From Fulvia fulva (lineage: Eukaryota > Ascomycota > Dothideomycetes > Mycosphaerellales > Mycosphaerellaceae): a stretch of 64,000 bases of DNA. How positions within the stretch are numbered: position 1 is the first letter of the stretch; each line of letters starts with the position of its first letter. Location of the stretch: the NCBI RefSeq assembly GCF_020509005.1, contig NC_063013.1:2790001-2854000 (forward strand), in the 5' to 3' direction. The translations under genes were made by a program, and so were the position numbers. The notes under the pieces were generated by a model, which was not told where the DNA came from, did no database searches, and saw only the letters and a program-made list of their open reading frames with translations. Below, one piece after another: positions 12,292-23,232 of the stretch.

Positions 12292-12734
12292 TGTCATGGT
12301 CTCCCCACAGAGTGTACAGAAGGTGGGGACAGAAGAGCCTCAGAGCGCTCAGAAGTCGTCAAGAAGTGACAGTCTAGCTTGGTGTGTGAGCGCTAAGAAT
12401 CACATGCCCCGTAACATTCACTACGGGACCCAGCCCTCCAAATTCACCCCTCTACCAAACCTTGAAGCACGTGGAAGACTCGGAACGTAGGGCAGGTTAG
12501 AATAAGGTTTTGAGCAAAGCTGCTGAGCGCGGCTTCGCACGGGTTAGCCCTGTTGATGCGGGGACACGCACTCGCGAGGGTCGCGTATAAATATCTGGCC
12601 TTCCCTAGGCCTCTCTTGCTTTCTTCGTCTTTTGTTTTGTGTAGCAATCATACCATACCCTTTTGCATCTGCACTTCGCACCTGCATTCTCGCTTTCACC
12701 CTTACATCTCACAGGCCAGGCTCTCGCCCTGACA
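12292..12734 (+). repeat. 3' LTR of Gypsy E (443 bp)
   Basis: Same length and ends as 6601-7043. About 97% identical, with no transversions or indels seen. Followed by CTCGA, the right copy of the target duplication. Confidence 0.95.
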
Positions 12735-12739
12735 CTCGA

Positions 12740-15700
12740 CCTTTAGTTATTTCTTCGTTCGACGCGCTAGGCGCTTAAGTATTTCAACCCTATCGGCGGG
12801 TAGTAGCTAGCGGACGTAATAAGACGGTTCCGGTTTATCGTAGATATCGACGGCCTATCGTATTACTACCTTTGTCGTATACGTCTCCTATACTACTATA
12901 GGTTCGTCTTTATCCTCTACGTAGGGTTTAACGTAATTAGATAGAGCTTAAGGTCGCGAACTCTCTAGTACTAGTATCTCGGTCTAAAGAACGCCTATTA
13001 GCGTAATACCCTTATCGTTAATAGACTATACGTATACTAGTTTAGTTCCGAGTATACAGTTCTGTCGATAATATAGTAAGAATAGGGTTATAGTTCCTAA
13101 CGTATAGTAGAATGTAGGTTAATGCTCGTCGTACTAGGGAAGGCCGAGGACTATATTATATTTTAGTAATATATAGTAGCTAGACCTAGTCTCTACGTAG
13201 TTGCCGATCTGAATCTATGCCGTTGTTCTATAAGTAATAAGGTTACTAGTAGGTCGGCTATCTACTAATATCAGCTCTAACGGATTAGGTAGCTATATTA
13301 TATTAAGGTTGTTCTTATACGTAAAGTCGATATTAAAGTACGTAGAGTTAGTACTATTATTATAAAGGGTTTAAGTAGGGATCTTTCTATTCACTATATA
13401 TAGTATAACTAGATAAGAAGCTATTACCGGATTGTGTTTATCTATAGAGTAGTTTATAGCTAGTAGAAAGTATACCGATATACTTAAAACCTTGCCTCCC
13501 TTAGGAGGCCTATGTTTATATTTATACTTTTTCTCGTTTTCTCGTAACTCTAACTCGTACGGTCTACTACGTATTACGCTTACGGAGTAGACTAGGCGTT
13601 TCCCGCGCCGCCGGTATTATTAGCGTTACTACTATTACTACCGTTACGGCGGTTGTTACTTAGGTTATAGCCTAGCGTAAATAGGCGGCGGGCGACATCT
13701 CGAAGGGGGTACTAATTAGTAGCGATACGGCGGTGACCTTCTTATTCGTATTTTAAGCACTAATTCTAATCGAAATATTTATAGGCGCGAGTAGTATCTA
13801 AAGGTTAGATATACTAAAATGCCTAAGGCCGATCAGCCTACTTAGTCTTAGCGTTCGGGTTAGTATTATTACCGCTACTATCCGAAGCCGTATCCTTCTT
13901 ATCGTCGTTACCCTTAGTAGTCTTATTACCGTTACCGGTCTTACCGTACTTAAGGTCGAACGCCTTAAACTTGTCCTCGTAGTTATATAGCGTAGATACG
14001 ACTTGCTTAAGGGTTATATTAACTATATCGTCGTTTATAATACGGTTATCGTAGCGCGAGTTTAACTTATAGAGTAGGAAGTCCTTCTCGAGTTTCTTTT
14101 CCTTCGCGCCGTTATTAAGGTTAATAATATCGGCGTTCTTACGGAAGGATAGGTAGAAGTTACTAAACTTCTCCTTATTACCCTACTATAGACTATTAAG
14201 CTTAGTTATAGTATTAGTATAGGTATTACGGGTACCGTAGCGCCGGGCTAGATCTTCTATTATCTTATCTATAGAAGCGTACTAAGTAGTCGTGCCTTCC
14301 GTAGACTTAGTAAGACTAGGGATCTTTAAGTCGATATAGGTCTATATACCGTTCTTTAATTAGCTCTAGACGTTCTAAAGGGAGTCCTTTACGGTACGGT
14401 ACTTCGAGGCTTAGAGCTTAGCTTCGGTAGTACGCTACTACTCTTAGAACTTAATATCGTCGCTCTTTAGATCGAACTTAGTAGGGGCCTTTAGCTCGTT
14501 AGAGGACTTAACGCTAGTAGTTATGTCGGCATCGTAAGTTGTATATACGGAGATAGGGCTACTATCTAAGTCGGTACTCCGGCGATTCTTCTTACCCTTA
14601 CGACTACCGTCTATACGGCTATTCTTACGGCCCTTATTACCGTCGTCCTCGTCGTCTAATAAGTCCGATAAATCCGGGTCCGACTTCTTCTTACTAGGCT
14701 TACCTCTATTCTACTAACGCTCTAGTGACTCTTTAGACTCGGTTCGCTAAGGTAGTAGGTCTTACTTTTCCTTAGACCGGCTACGGGTCCTTCTCTTACT
14801 TCTTAAGCTTAGTAATACGCTTCTCGGCTACTACGAGCTTAGTCTCGGCTACCTTACACTACGTACGATATACCTTCTTTATATCTTTAGCCCTTATAAG
14901 CTCGTCTAGGTCGATAACGGCGGTATTATCGCGCTTAGCGATCTCCTCCTTTAGTCGCGTGACCTCCTCTTTTAGGGACTATCTAGTCGCCTATTCCGTG
15001 TCGATTATATCCTCGAGTCGGTCTATCTAGTCCTTAGTATCTTACGCCTTACGGAAGTTAATACGGTTAGCTATATCGAGCGTAGTATTAAGCTTATACG
15101 TACGTTAGTAATCGGACTCGATATTATAGAGGATCTTATAGATCTACTAGGGATAGTTATTGACTATCTTCTTAAACTTGTCTATATTTAACCCGTTTAA
15201 CGAGTCGAAGACTTCCTAGAAGTTGTCGATAGTAACTCTCCCCTTCCTCGGTACCTAAGTACCCTTATCTTCTATCTTATCCTCGATAAACTCCGCACTA
15301 TATAGGTTAGCTAAGTTCAGCTCTATCTCGACCTCCTCTTCCTTGATCGCCTTAAGTTAGTCAAATACCTTCTTATACTACTTACGGTACTAGTTATTCT
15401 CGTCGAGGAGCCTATTTACGATATATTCTTTACGTCCTTAAGTCTATATCGTCGGGTTCGCGCTATCGTTATCGGGTGGATCGGATAGTAGGGTAAAGAA
15501 GGATAATCTATTAAGGGAAGCGCGATAAACACGTCTATTAGTGTTCTCTATACCTACGCCTAGTACGCCGGTGCCGGTCTGTCTCGCTATTATTACTATA
15601 TTAGCTATAATCTACTTCAAGGTACGACTTAGCGAGTACGATACCTAATCTTAGTACTTCCTCGTATACTATCGCGGTTTCTCTATAATCTCCCGAATAT

Positions 15701-15929
15701 AGCTTCTTATGTCTCTCTATACGTTAGTAATAATCTATTTAAAGTATTATAAGTAGGTATAAGTACGTAGTCGGGTAAGGTATAAGTCGAACAGATATCC
15801 TATCTAAGGGAGGCGTAGAAGGCGCGAGAGTTATATACGGGCGCTAAGCCGCTAGTCGGATTAGTTAGTAGGCGCGAGGTCTAGGCACGTACCCGCGGGT
15901 TTAAGTAAATGTACGCCGGTACGGTAATA
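12740..15929 (-). mobile_element. Gypsy element B, 5' LTR to protease region (minus strand)
   Basis: This is the 5' half of the minus-strand Gypsy into which A, D and E inserted. After the LTR (15929-15745) the strand reads a long gag: a coiled-coil-like Lys/Glu-rich region (14.8-15.4 kb, for example KRITKLKKQEKDPQ) and a retrotransposon-gag domain (14.0-14.2 kb, NKEKFSNFYLSFRKNADIIN). Then comes a protease-like domain (13.0-13.35 kb, NIDFTYKNN, ILVDSRPTSNLITY, YNIVLGLPQYDEH). The gag start codon near 15590 appears to be ATA. Stops are dense, mostly TAG. Confidence 0.8.
15745..15929 (-). repeat. 5' LTR of Gypsy element B (185 bp)
   Basis: The reverse complement starts TATTACCGTACCGG and ends TTATAATA. 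It pairs with 1035-1219. The next outer bases are TAGGG; the matching duplication would lie beyond element A, outside the window. Confidence 0.8.
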
Positions 15930-16140
15930 TAGGGGAACGGAACCTTAGTTTTAGGGTTCTTTATACTACGACTACGCCGCCGCTAGCGTAGGCGGGTCGC
16001 TACTACTTAAGTAGATTGCTCGTCTTAATAAGGGCTATCGAATAGATAGTCCTCGTCGATAGTAGCGATAATTCTTTCCCTAGATATCTTCCTCTCTATA
16101 TATACGTAAATAAGATAGTATAGCTATATAGGCTAAAGGG
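15930..16140. other. Degraded repeat spacer between Gypsy B and Copia F
   Basis: RIP-like sequence with no recognisable protein block. The last five bases, AAGGG, are the left target duplication of Copia F; its natural continuation is 21772 onward. Confidence 0.5.
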
Positions 16141-16375
16141 TGTTAAGATGTAGCATCTTAAAGGGAGTCAACAATTAGGAAGTGATCTAGTAGCCTAAGG
16201 CATTCACGATGACTCAGCTTATAGGGAGATACCTTCTCTCCCCTTTAGCTTAGATAGACATCTAACACAATCAACATATTGGTTCCTGATATATTGCTAC
16301 ATGCTCGTGCTATTAGTTAGTTGAAGATTGATCTCTTACTCTACTCCGCTACTATCCACCCGTACCTGTTTAACA
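16141..16375 (+). repeat. 5' LTR of Copia F (235 bp)
   Basis: Starts TGTTAAGATG, ends TTTAACA. It differs from the 3' copy at 14 positions by my alignment, all transitions, 13 of them in CpA context. Confidence 0.93.
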
Positions 16376-16390
16376 GGTTATGAGCCCGGG
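16376..16390 (+). other. Primer binding site of Copia F (initiator tRNA-Met type)
   Basis: GGTTATGAGCCC directly after the LTR is the reverse complement of the anticodon arm GGGCTCATAACC of eukaryotic initiator Met tRNA. This indicates priming by a half-tRNA, as known for Drosophila copia. Confidence 0.7.
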
Positions 16391-16799
16391 TTTATGTAGG
16401 AATAAGAGCAACCTATATCAGTACAGGTTACTTATATCCCTTGCTATCGTAGCAGAAAACATCTAGGAATCAGAAGTCTACCCCGTCTATCCTGTTAAGG
16501 AGCTTAGTTCGATACTAAGTAATAGGTAACCTAGATAAGGACTCTATGCGGCTTACTTAAAGCCAATACCTTGAAGATACTCTGTAGGCAGAACTGCATC
16601 GAGATACTATCAAGAAGGACTTCAAGTAAGTCATTTGAAGCTCTGCTAGGAGAGACAGACCTGTGTCCTAGCCCCGAGACCTCACACCGCTCCTTTACTT
16701 TACTAAGCAGGCCTTGGTATCCACACCTACGAACTTTCCTATTCTACACCAGAAGCCTTAGCAGGATCTGAGCCACCACTTTGGAACATACACACCTTG

Positions 16800-17940
16800 T
16801 TTCATTACATCCAATTTATTATAGATCTATACCAAGAGAAGACAGAGGAGAAGGGAGGCAAAATCCTAATTCTTGGGAGGGACAATTAGAAGAGATGGTT
16901 CAACCTTCAGAGATATAAGATAGAGAGCTAATCAGCATTCTTTGCAATTGGTGACCTAATAGAAGTGTCTTTTGACAACATCAAGGGCAAGACTCTGAAA
17001 CTCTAAGAAGAGGCTATAACCAAAGAGATCCTCAATACGCTAACATGGATAAGGCACAATGCAGTATGCAACTTCAGTATCCTTAGTAGGATCACAGAAG
17101 AAGATGAATTTGAGCTTGAGGGCTTATGTGAATCTGGAAGAGCTGCTAAGAAGTGGGTGTATCTCTAGAACAAGTATAGCCAGGTGCTACCAACCTATGC
17201 ACATGAGCTCATAAAGCAATTTGTGACCTTTGAGATGAGTGAAGAGTTCACCATCAGATCTACATAGACACACCTGGTTTCTCTTAGAAAAAGGATTGCT
17301 GATGTTGACCTAGAGGGTTAGCATTACAGGAAAGCTGATGTGAGGATGACCTAGCTCTTAAGCTCACTGCCACCTGACTACTATGTAGCTAGGGATACTA
17401 TTATGGCTTAGCTAAAGATAGATCATGAAAGGACCTTAAAGATCCTTAAAGCTCAAGAAGCCAGGTTAGATCCCTCTAAGGCTGAGTATAGCATGGCAGC
17501 CACCTGGGTCAAGCCCTCAGGTCTAGCAAGACCACTCTCCTGCCTTCTCTATAAGAAGGATCATCTGATCAAGGACTGCCCTAGTTTGCCTAAGGCAAGA
17601 AAGGTCCTTAGATCTCATTCCCAACCACCATCTTCCCAGAATACAACACATGTCAAGAAGAAGAGAACTCCACCACCCACTTCAAGGAGGACACCAAGAG
17701 AGAAGTCCTCTATAGAAGAACTTAAGAAAATGGTGAAGAAACTCAGCTCTGACATGCTGTCACTCCAGAAGAACCAGGCCTAGTCTTATACCTCTAAAGC
17801 AAAGAAGACTGGAAAAGGTTTCTCCGCCTAAGAGTCACCATGCAGCTCATCCCTAGAGACAATGTCTGATAATGATGAGTATGATGAAGTGGCTCACTCA
17901 ACTGCAGAAGTCTAAGGCAAGTTCCCCTCGTCAGAGTGGT
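16800..17940 (+). pseudogene. gag of Copia F
   Basis: A UBN2/gag-like segment lies at about 17000-17480 (for example EEFTIRST, RKADVRMT-like text with stops). The zinc knuckle near 17540 reads C-LL-Y-KK-DHLIKDC: as in element E, the second cysteine is replaced by Tyr, consistent with TGT to TAT. A basic, proline-rich tail follows (17600-17780). TAG codons interrupt the frame. Confidence 0.75.
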
Positions 17941-20900
17941 TACTTGACTCCTGTGCTTCATCCTATATGACTGACCAAAGCTGCCTCTTTAGATCTATGA
18001 CTCCCTTGACAAGGAAGAAATGGATCAAAGTGGGAGGTAGGTTTTTATTGGCCACTCATATTGGGAATGCAGAGATGAGTAGGAGAGCTGGCAGAAAAGT
18101 TGTTTTGGAAGATGTCCTGCTTGTACCCAAGCTAGGAGTGAACCTGGTTTCATAGAACCAGTTTAGCAAGCAGTTTGGTGTACAACCTCCATCATTTTCT
18201 CTTGTTTCCCCCTCTAGTGAGACTGTTGTCTAGACAAAGCTCCTTGGGGGGGTTCCATTCATTGATAAGATTTCTCCTCTCCTACAAGAACGGGCACATT
18301 ACTCATCATGTGCACCACCAATAGAGAATGCCTTTGTGACTGCTCAATCAGAGACCGACCTAAAGCAGTGGGAGCTTTGGCATAGAAGATTTGCACACTT
18401 TAGGAAGAATTTGCTCCAGAATCTTCACAAGGTAACAGACTTGAAAGAACCCATTCCTATCCCTAAGGATGGCTTTCACTAGTGCAGAGTATGCTCAATA
18501 GCAAAGATGAAGAAGTACAAAGGCAAAGTTACAGAGAGAAGACCTGAAAGACTTGCCCTTGTATCTATTAACATATATGGCCTACTACTAATCTTAAGAC
18601 TAGGATTTAAATACTAGCTTGAGATTATTAACAACTTCTCTAGGAAGAAGTGGACCTTTCCTCTTAGGAAAAGAGAAGATGCTCCAGTTGCTCTCCAGAA
18701 CTAGAAGATCAAAGCAGAGAGGAAATCATCAGCGTAGCTAAAAGCAGTAAGACTTGACAATACAAAAGAACTTATTGCATTAGTGAAGCAGTAGGAGAAG
18801 GATTTAGGGATTGGGCTCGAGCCGACTAAGGCATACAACTCTCTACAGAATGGACCAGTTGAGAGGTCAATACAAACCTCAGAGGACTCTGTAAGGGCAA
18901 TGCTTGAAGAGGCTAAAATGCCGGTTGAATTTTGGCCTGAAGCACTAGAGGCCCAAACTTATATAAGGAACAAACTGCCAAATAGCCCAGATTACGATAG
19001 GTTCAAGGTTTCACTAGATGAGGCTTTTGATAGTATCAAACCGACCATCAACCATTTGAAAGTTTGGGGATGCAAAGCTGTTGTCTATATAGACACAAGA
19101 TCCTAACCTCAATGGGCAAGAAGTGACAAGCTAATGAATAGGGGTAAAGAAGCAGTGTTTATTAGGTATGTTGAAAACATAGCTAAAGCCTAGCTCTTTT
19201 GGGAACCAGACATGAGAGCTGTTAAACAACACACACATGCAGACTTCTTTGAGGACCAGCCTAGAGGTGATATAGGTCTCAATGTTCTAACATTGAATCT
19301 ACTAAGCAGTGCACCAGCTAGGAAGCCCTTAGGAAGGCCGAGGAAGAACGTATCCTTAGGACAATCTACCTACCATTCAGGCGTCTATCAGAGCCCCCCC
19401 GAAATAGATCAGCCAATTGAGAGCCCTAAAGTCGCTCAGCCGAGAAAGCTGTTTGTACAACTTCCCTAGCCTCCGGAGAACGTAGGGGAATTTCAGAAAA
19501 TCGATCAGCCAATTGAGAGAAGCTCCCTAGATCCCCAGGAAATAGACGTTACTAGGTCACAAGTGACGGTCCCTAAATCATCCCTTAGAAAGAGAAAGGC
19601 TGACTATGATGTTGAGGGCTATGACATGAAACAGAAAGCCCCAAAATCCATAGTCCCTAAGCCCGAACTAACCACTAAAGTGGGAGAAGCAATAGACCTC
19701 TTAGAGAACCTTGCTGCTTTTCACCAAGCTTTCTTTGTAGCCATACAATCAGTGGACAGTTCAATACCATAGGATAGCGAATTCCTGGAAGAAGTTGAGG
19801 AAATGGCCTTTGTAGCAACTGTCGAAGCCATTGCATACAAGCAAGAGGTCCTAATTCCAAAATCCTACAAGGATGCTATAAATGACAAGAAATGGGGACA
19901 TCTTTAGAAGGAAGCAATCCAAAAGGAACTAGATGCTCTACAGAGTAACAACACCTAGGAAAATTCTGTTCCACCAAAAGGAGCAAATCTGGTTACATCA
20001 AGATGGGTCTTTGATATTAAGAGAAGCATTAGTGGAGCTATTGAAAAGTTCAAGGCTAGACTAGTTGCAAGGGGCTTCTTATAGAAGTTTGGTGTTGACT
20101 TTATGGAGACATTTGCACCTATAGTAAGACAGGACACCCTTAGGGTGTTTATGGCTATTGTGTATAAGAAGGATCTTCATCTTTACCAAGTGGATGTGAA
20201 CAATGCATTCACAGAAAGCACCCTCTATGAAGACATCTTCATGTTACTACCACTAGGAGTTGAGCTTCCACCAAACATGGTGTTCAAAATCCTCAAAAGC
20301 TTGTATAGACTTAAGCAAGCAGCTAGAGATTGGAATCAACTCTGTGTGTCAAAGCTCAGAGAGATTGGATTCACACAGTCAGAGGTGGATCTATGCCTAC
20401 TTATCTATAAGAAGAGGGAGATCATAATCCTTATACATGTGGATGACATTCTAATTGCTACACCAAAGTTAACAGATGTTCTCTAGTTTAAAAGAGAACT
20501 TGGCAAGATCTTCAAGATCAAAGATCTAGGTGAACCTAAAAAGATCCTTAGCATGAGAGTCATAAGGGACAGGAAGAGAGGAATCCTAAAACTTGACCAA
20601 GGACACTTTGTTAGGGACAGCCTAGCTAAGATAGGAATGAACCATAAGAAGGCAGCACCTACACACTCACCTATAGACAGCTATGAGGCCCTCAAACCTT
20701 CAAGCCACATAGATGAGAGGTGTGACAAGGCAGAGTACTAGAGTATTAACGGTACTTAGATGTAGCTAGCAACAATCACAAGGCTAGACATTGCTTTTGC
20801 CCTAGGAAGGATGAGCTCATTTGTGAGTGACCTATCCACCTACCACATGAAGGCTTTGAAGAAGATCACTAGGTACCTAAGATCATACCCTGATCTAGGA

Positions 20901-21465
20901 CTTTAGTTCTCAAAGTCTAGAAAAGGACACCTTATTAGATACTGTGATTCTGATTATGCAATAGACAAAGCAGACAGAGTCTAGTAGACAGAGTCTCAAT
21001 CCTTGGGTATGTCTTCTTCCTCTATGGGGCACCAGTTTCTTGGATGAGCAAGAAGTAAAAGTCTGTAGCAACATCTACAATAGAGGCTGAATATATGGCT
21101 ATGAATGTATATGCGAAGCAGTCCCAATTCCTAGCTTCACTGCTAAGGGAAATGGATTGTCTAGAGTTAGTAGGAGACTGTTCCTATTAACTAAGAATCA
21201 CTGGAAACCAGGAGACTGTATCAAATTTGAGACCAGTCCAATTAAGAGGTGACAATCAAGCTGCCCTCACCCTAGTGAAAGATGCACATGTTCATGACAA
21301 GTCGAAGCACATTGACATTGCCTATAACGCTGTTAGGAAACTTTGGTAGAGGAGGCTTATTGCTATTGAGTACACCCCAACCTCTGAGATGGTTGCAGAC
21401 GGGTTTACAAAACCAAAGACTGGTCCACACTTCCAGAGGTTTGTAAGCCAGCTGAACCTGTCATA
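17940..21465 (+). pseudogene. pol of Copia F: protease, integrase, RT, RNase H
   Basis: Protease: WLLDSCASSYMT at about 17940. Pre-integrase zinc finger: LWHRRFAHF and CRVCSIAK at 18375-18510. The integrase C-terminal core is at 18830-19110 (NGPVERSIQ, MLEEAKMPVEFWPEALEA). Reverse transcriptase: SRWVFDIKR near 20000, ETFAPIVRQDTLR at 20107, YQVDVNNAF at 20185, SLYRLKQAARDW at 20300, and the catalytic HVDDILIA box at 20440. RNase H: SVATSTIEAEYMAM near 21065 and KHIDIAYN near 21310, ending about 21462. Order and motifs are diagnostic for Ty1/Copia; stop codons show it is inactive. Confidence 0.9.
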
Positions 21466-21531
21466 AAAAGGTCCAAGTACTATTGATAGGAAGTGAGCAG
21501 ACTGTAACCTCCTATACGAGATGAGTGGGAG

Positions 21532-21766
21532 TGTTAAGATGTAGCATCTCAAAGGGAGTCAACAATCAGGAAGTGATCTGGCAGCCTGAGGCATCCACGA
21601 TGACTCAGCTTGTAGGGAGATACCTTCTCTCCCCTTTAGCTTAGATAGACATCCAACACAATCAACATATTGGTTCCTGATATATTGCTGTATGCTCGTG
21701 CTATTAGTCAGTTGAAGATTGATCTCTTACTCCACTCCGCTACTATCTACCCGTACCTGTTTAATA
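21532..21766 (+). repeat. 3' LTR of Copia F (235 bp)
   Basis: Same length as the 5' LTR; its last bases are AATA instead of AACA, itself a CpA-to-TpA change. Followed by AAGGG, the right target duplication. Confidence 0.93.
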
Positions 21767-21792
21767 AAGGGTACTATAATAGCTTAATGAAA

Positions 21793-21820
<28 letters not shown>
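21793..21820 (+). repeat. (TATC)7 microsatellite
   Basis: Seven perfect TATC units preceded by AATGAAA. It resembles the (ATCT)n tail of LINE D, so it may be the 3' tail of another LINE fragment in plus orientation (inference). Confidence 0.85.
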
Positions 21821-21823
<3 letters not shown>

Positions 21824-21829
21824 ATAAGC

Positions 21830-22821
21830 TATTACGCTACGACTAGGTACTATAAGTAGACAATACTAATATATACCGTATAGTCCCTCCGCGATACTAG
21901 GTAGGCGACCGCGTCTATTTTAATACTAAGAACTAGAAGTCCTCTAGACCCGTAAAGAAGCTAGACGTTAAGTAGTTCGGCCTAGTAACCGTTATAGCTA
22001 TATTAGGTAAGAACGCTTACCGTATTACGTACCTAGATACTATCCGTATATATAACTCGTTCTACTCGAACCTACTCCGCCTAGTAGACCCGGAAGATAA
22101 TACGCTAACCCGCCGATCGAGGTGACCGATAATACTAGAAACACTTTTTAGGCCTAGATAGTAGAGCGTATTCTAGATTTAAAGCCTAAGGGTAGAGGTA
22201 TTACTATACTAGTAAGATAGTAAGGATATCGTAAGCCGATATAGGAGCCCGCGAGCGTAATATATAAGGATATACCGAAGGTAGTCGGAGATTTAAAGTA
22301 TAATAACTAAGACAAGTCTATACTAGTTAACTTCTATCCGCTATAGGACTAGGTACTAAACGAGACGCTACGCGACCTTAATAGACACTTAGCCGAAGTA
22401 GATATATACGCTATAGATCTAGCGTCTTAAGTAACTTTATTTATACGACTAAGATAGGCTAACGGCGCTAACTACGGAGGACTAGATTTAACGACGTAAG
22501 CTTATATAGTTAAGCTACTAGAGGATATAATAGTTATAGAGGGTAATGAAGCCTTCGCGTACGTATTAAGGAAGGTTTAAGGATATACGCTTCGAGACGA
22601 ACGTGTCTTAAGGGGGGGTAGTGTTACGGTAGCTCCGTAAGTAAAGGATTCGGATTGGGTCACGTGACTCGTGATTGCGTGACACCGATGACTAAGCTCG
22701 GCCCGAGCGCGACCTCGGCTTCCCTTAAGAAGCCCTCTCTCTCTTAGAACTACCTTCTCTCTTTAGCTCTCGACTTCGTTAATAAACTACTACTATACTC
22801 GCCTACTATAGCCTCGTAACA
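21830..22821 (+). mobile_element. Gypsy element C, 3' end: integrase C-terminus, chromodomain, 3' LTR
   Basis: The plus strand reads YQVGDRVYFNTKN near 21893, KNAYRITYLDTIRIYNSFY near 22010, then a chromodomain-like stretch (EYxVERILDSKPKG type, 22155-22260). These are the C-terminal blocks of a chromovirus integrase. A seven-G polypurine tract at 22612-22618 precedes the LTR. Everything upstream in the element is missing or unrecognisable. Stops are dense. Confidence 0.75.
22622..22821 (+). repeat. 3' LTR of Gypsy C (200 bp)
   Basis: Begins TGTTACGG and ends CGTAACA, forming a perfect 7-bp terminal inverted repeat, directly after a purine tract. It starts like the A/B LTR (TGTTACCG) but is otherwise a different family. 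Confidence 0.7.
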
Positions 22822-23232
22822 AATTCATAAAAATCTTAGAATCTAAAATTTTCGATATATAACTTCAATAGTATCTTATATTCTCGATATATAAGCTTCG
22901 AAATAAGTCATTATATAATTATATACGAAGCTAAAGTCGCTAAAAGCTATTGTATTACTTTACCGGTCTATTAATTAGAAGCTACGAATATAGACTTTGA
23001 CTACCTAGTAAAGGGTACCTAGTTTACTAGATTAGGCAATCCCGAGCGGGGTGATCTATGCGCTAAGACTAGCCAAGACTTACTAATTCGCGCGCATATA
23101 TGAGCATGTCTTACATAGCTCACAAGCCATCATAGAGCCGTAGTTCTACCTGCAGCCTTGGTCCTGACTACATGTATAAAGCGAAGGGTCCAACGTCACG
23201 ATCCTCATAGGTCCACCATACTTTTCAACACT
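22822..23232. other. Repeat-to-gene transition, AT-rich, no gene seen
   Basis: Up to about 23060 the sequence is AT-rich and TpA-rich like the repeats; after that composition becomes that of the gene block. It contains the upstream region of the small secreted protein gene. Confidence 0.6.

Larger units (their letters stand above)
6601..12734 (+). mobile_element. Complete chromodomain Gypsy (chromovirus) E with both LTRs and TSD
   Basis: A structurally complete 6134-bp element with 443-bp LTRs (TGTCATGG...CCCTGACA) and the perfect 5-bp target duplication CTCGA at 6596-6600 and 12735-12739. The order is gag, protease, reverse transcriptase, RNase H, integrase, chromodomain, as in chromoviruses. 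A run of seven G just before the 3' LTR is the likely polypurine tract. Gag reads in frame 0 and pol in frame 2 (a -1 shift). Many CAG and TGG codons have become TAG, so neither protein can be made. It sits inside the older minus-strand Gypsy B. Confidence 0.95.
16141..21766 (+). mobile_element. Complete Ty1/Copia element F with LTRs, PBS, PPT and TSD
   Basis: A 5626-bp element with 235-bp LTRs (TGTTAAGATG...CCTGTTTAACA) and the perfect duplication AAGGG at 16136-16140 and 21767-21771. The domain order is gag, protease, integrase, reverse transcriptase, RNase H, the Copia order. A primer site complementary to an initiator-Met tRNA anticodon arm follows the 5' LTR, and a purine tract (GAGATGAGTGGGAG) precedes the 3' LTR. 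In-frame TAG codons are numerous but fewer than in the older elements. Base composition is less altered than in B or D. Confidence 0.95.
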
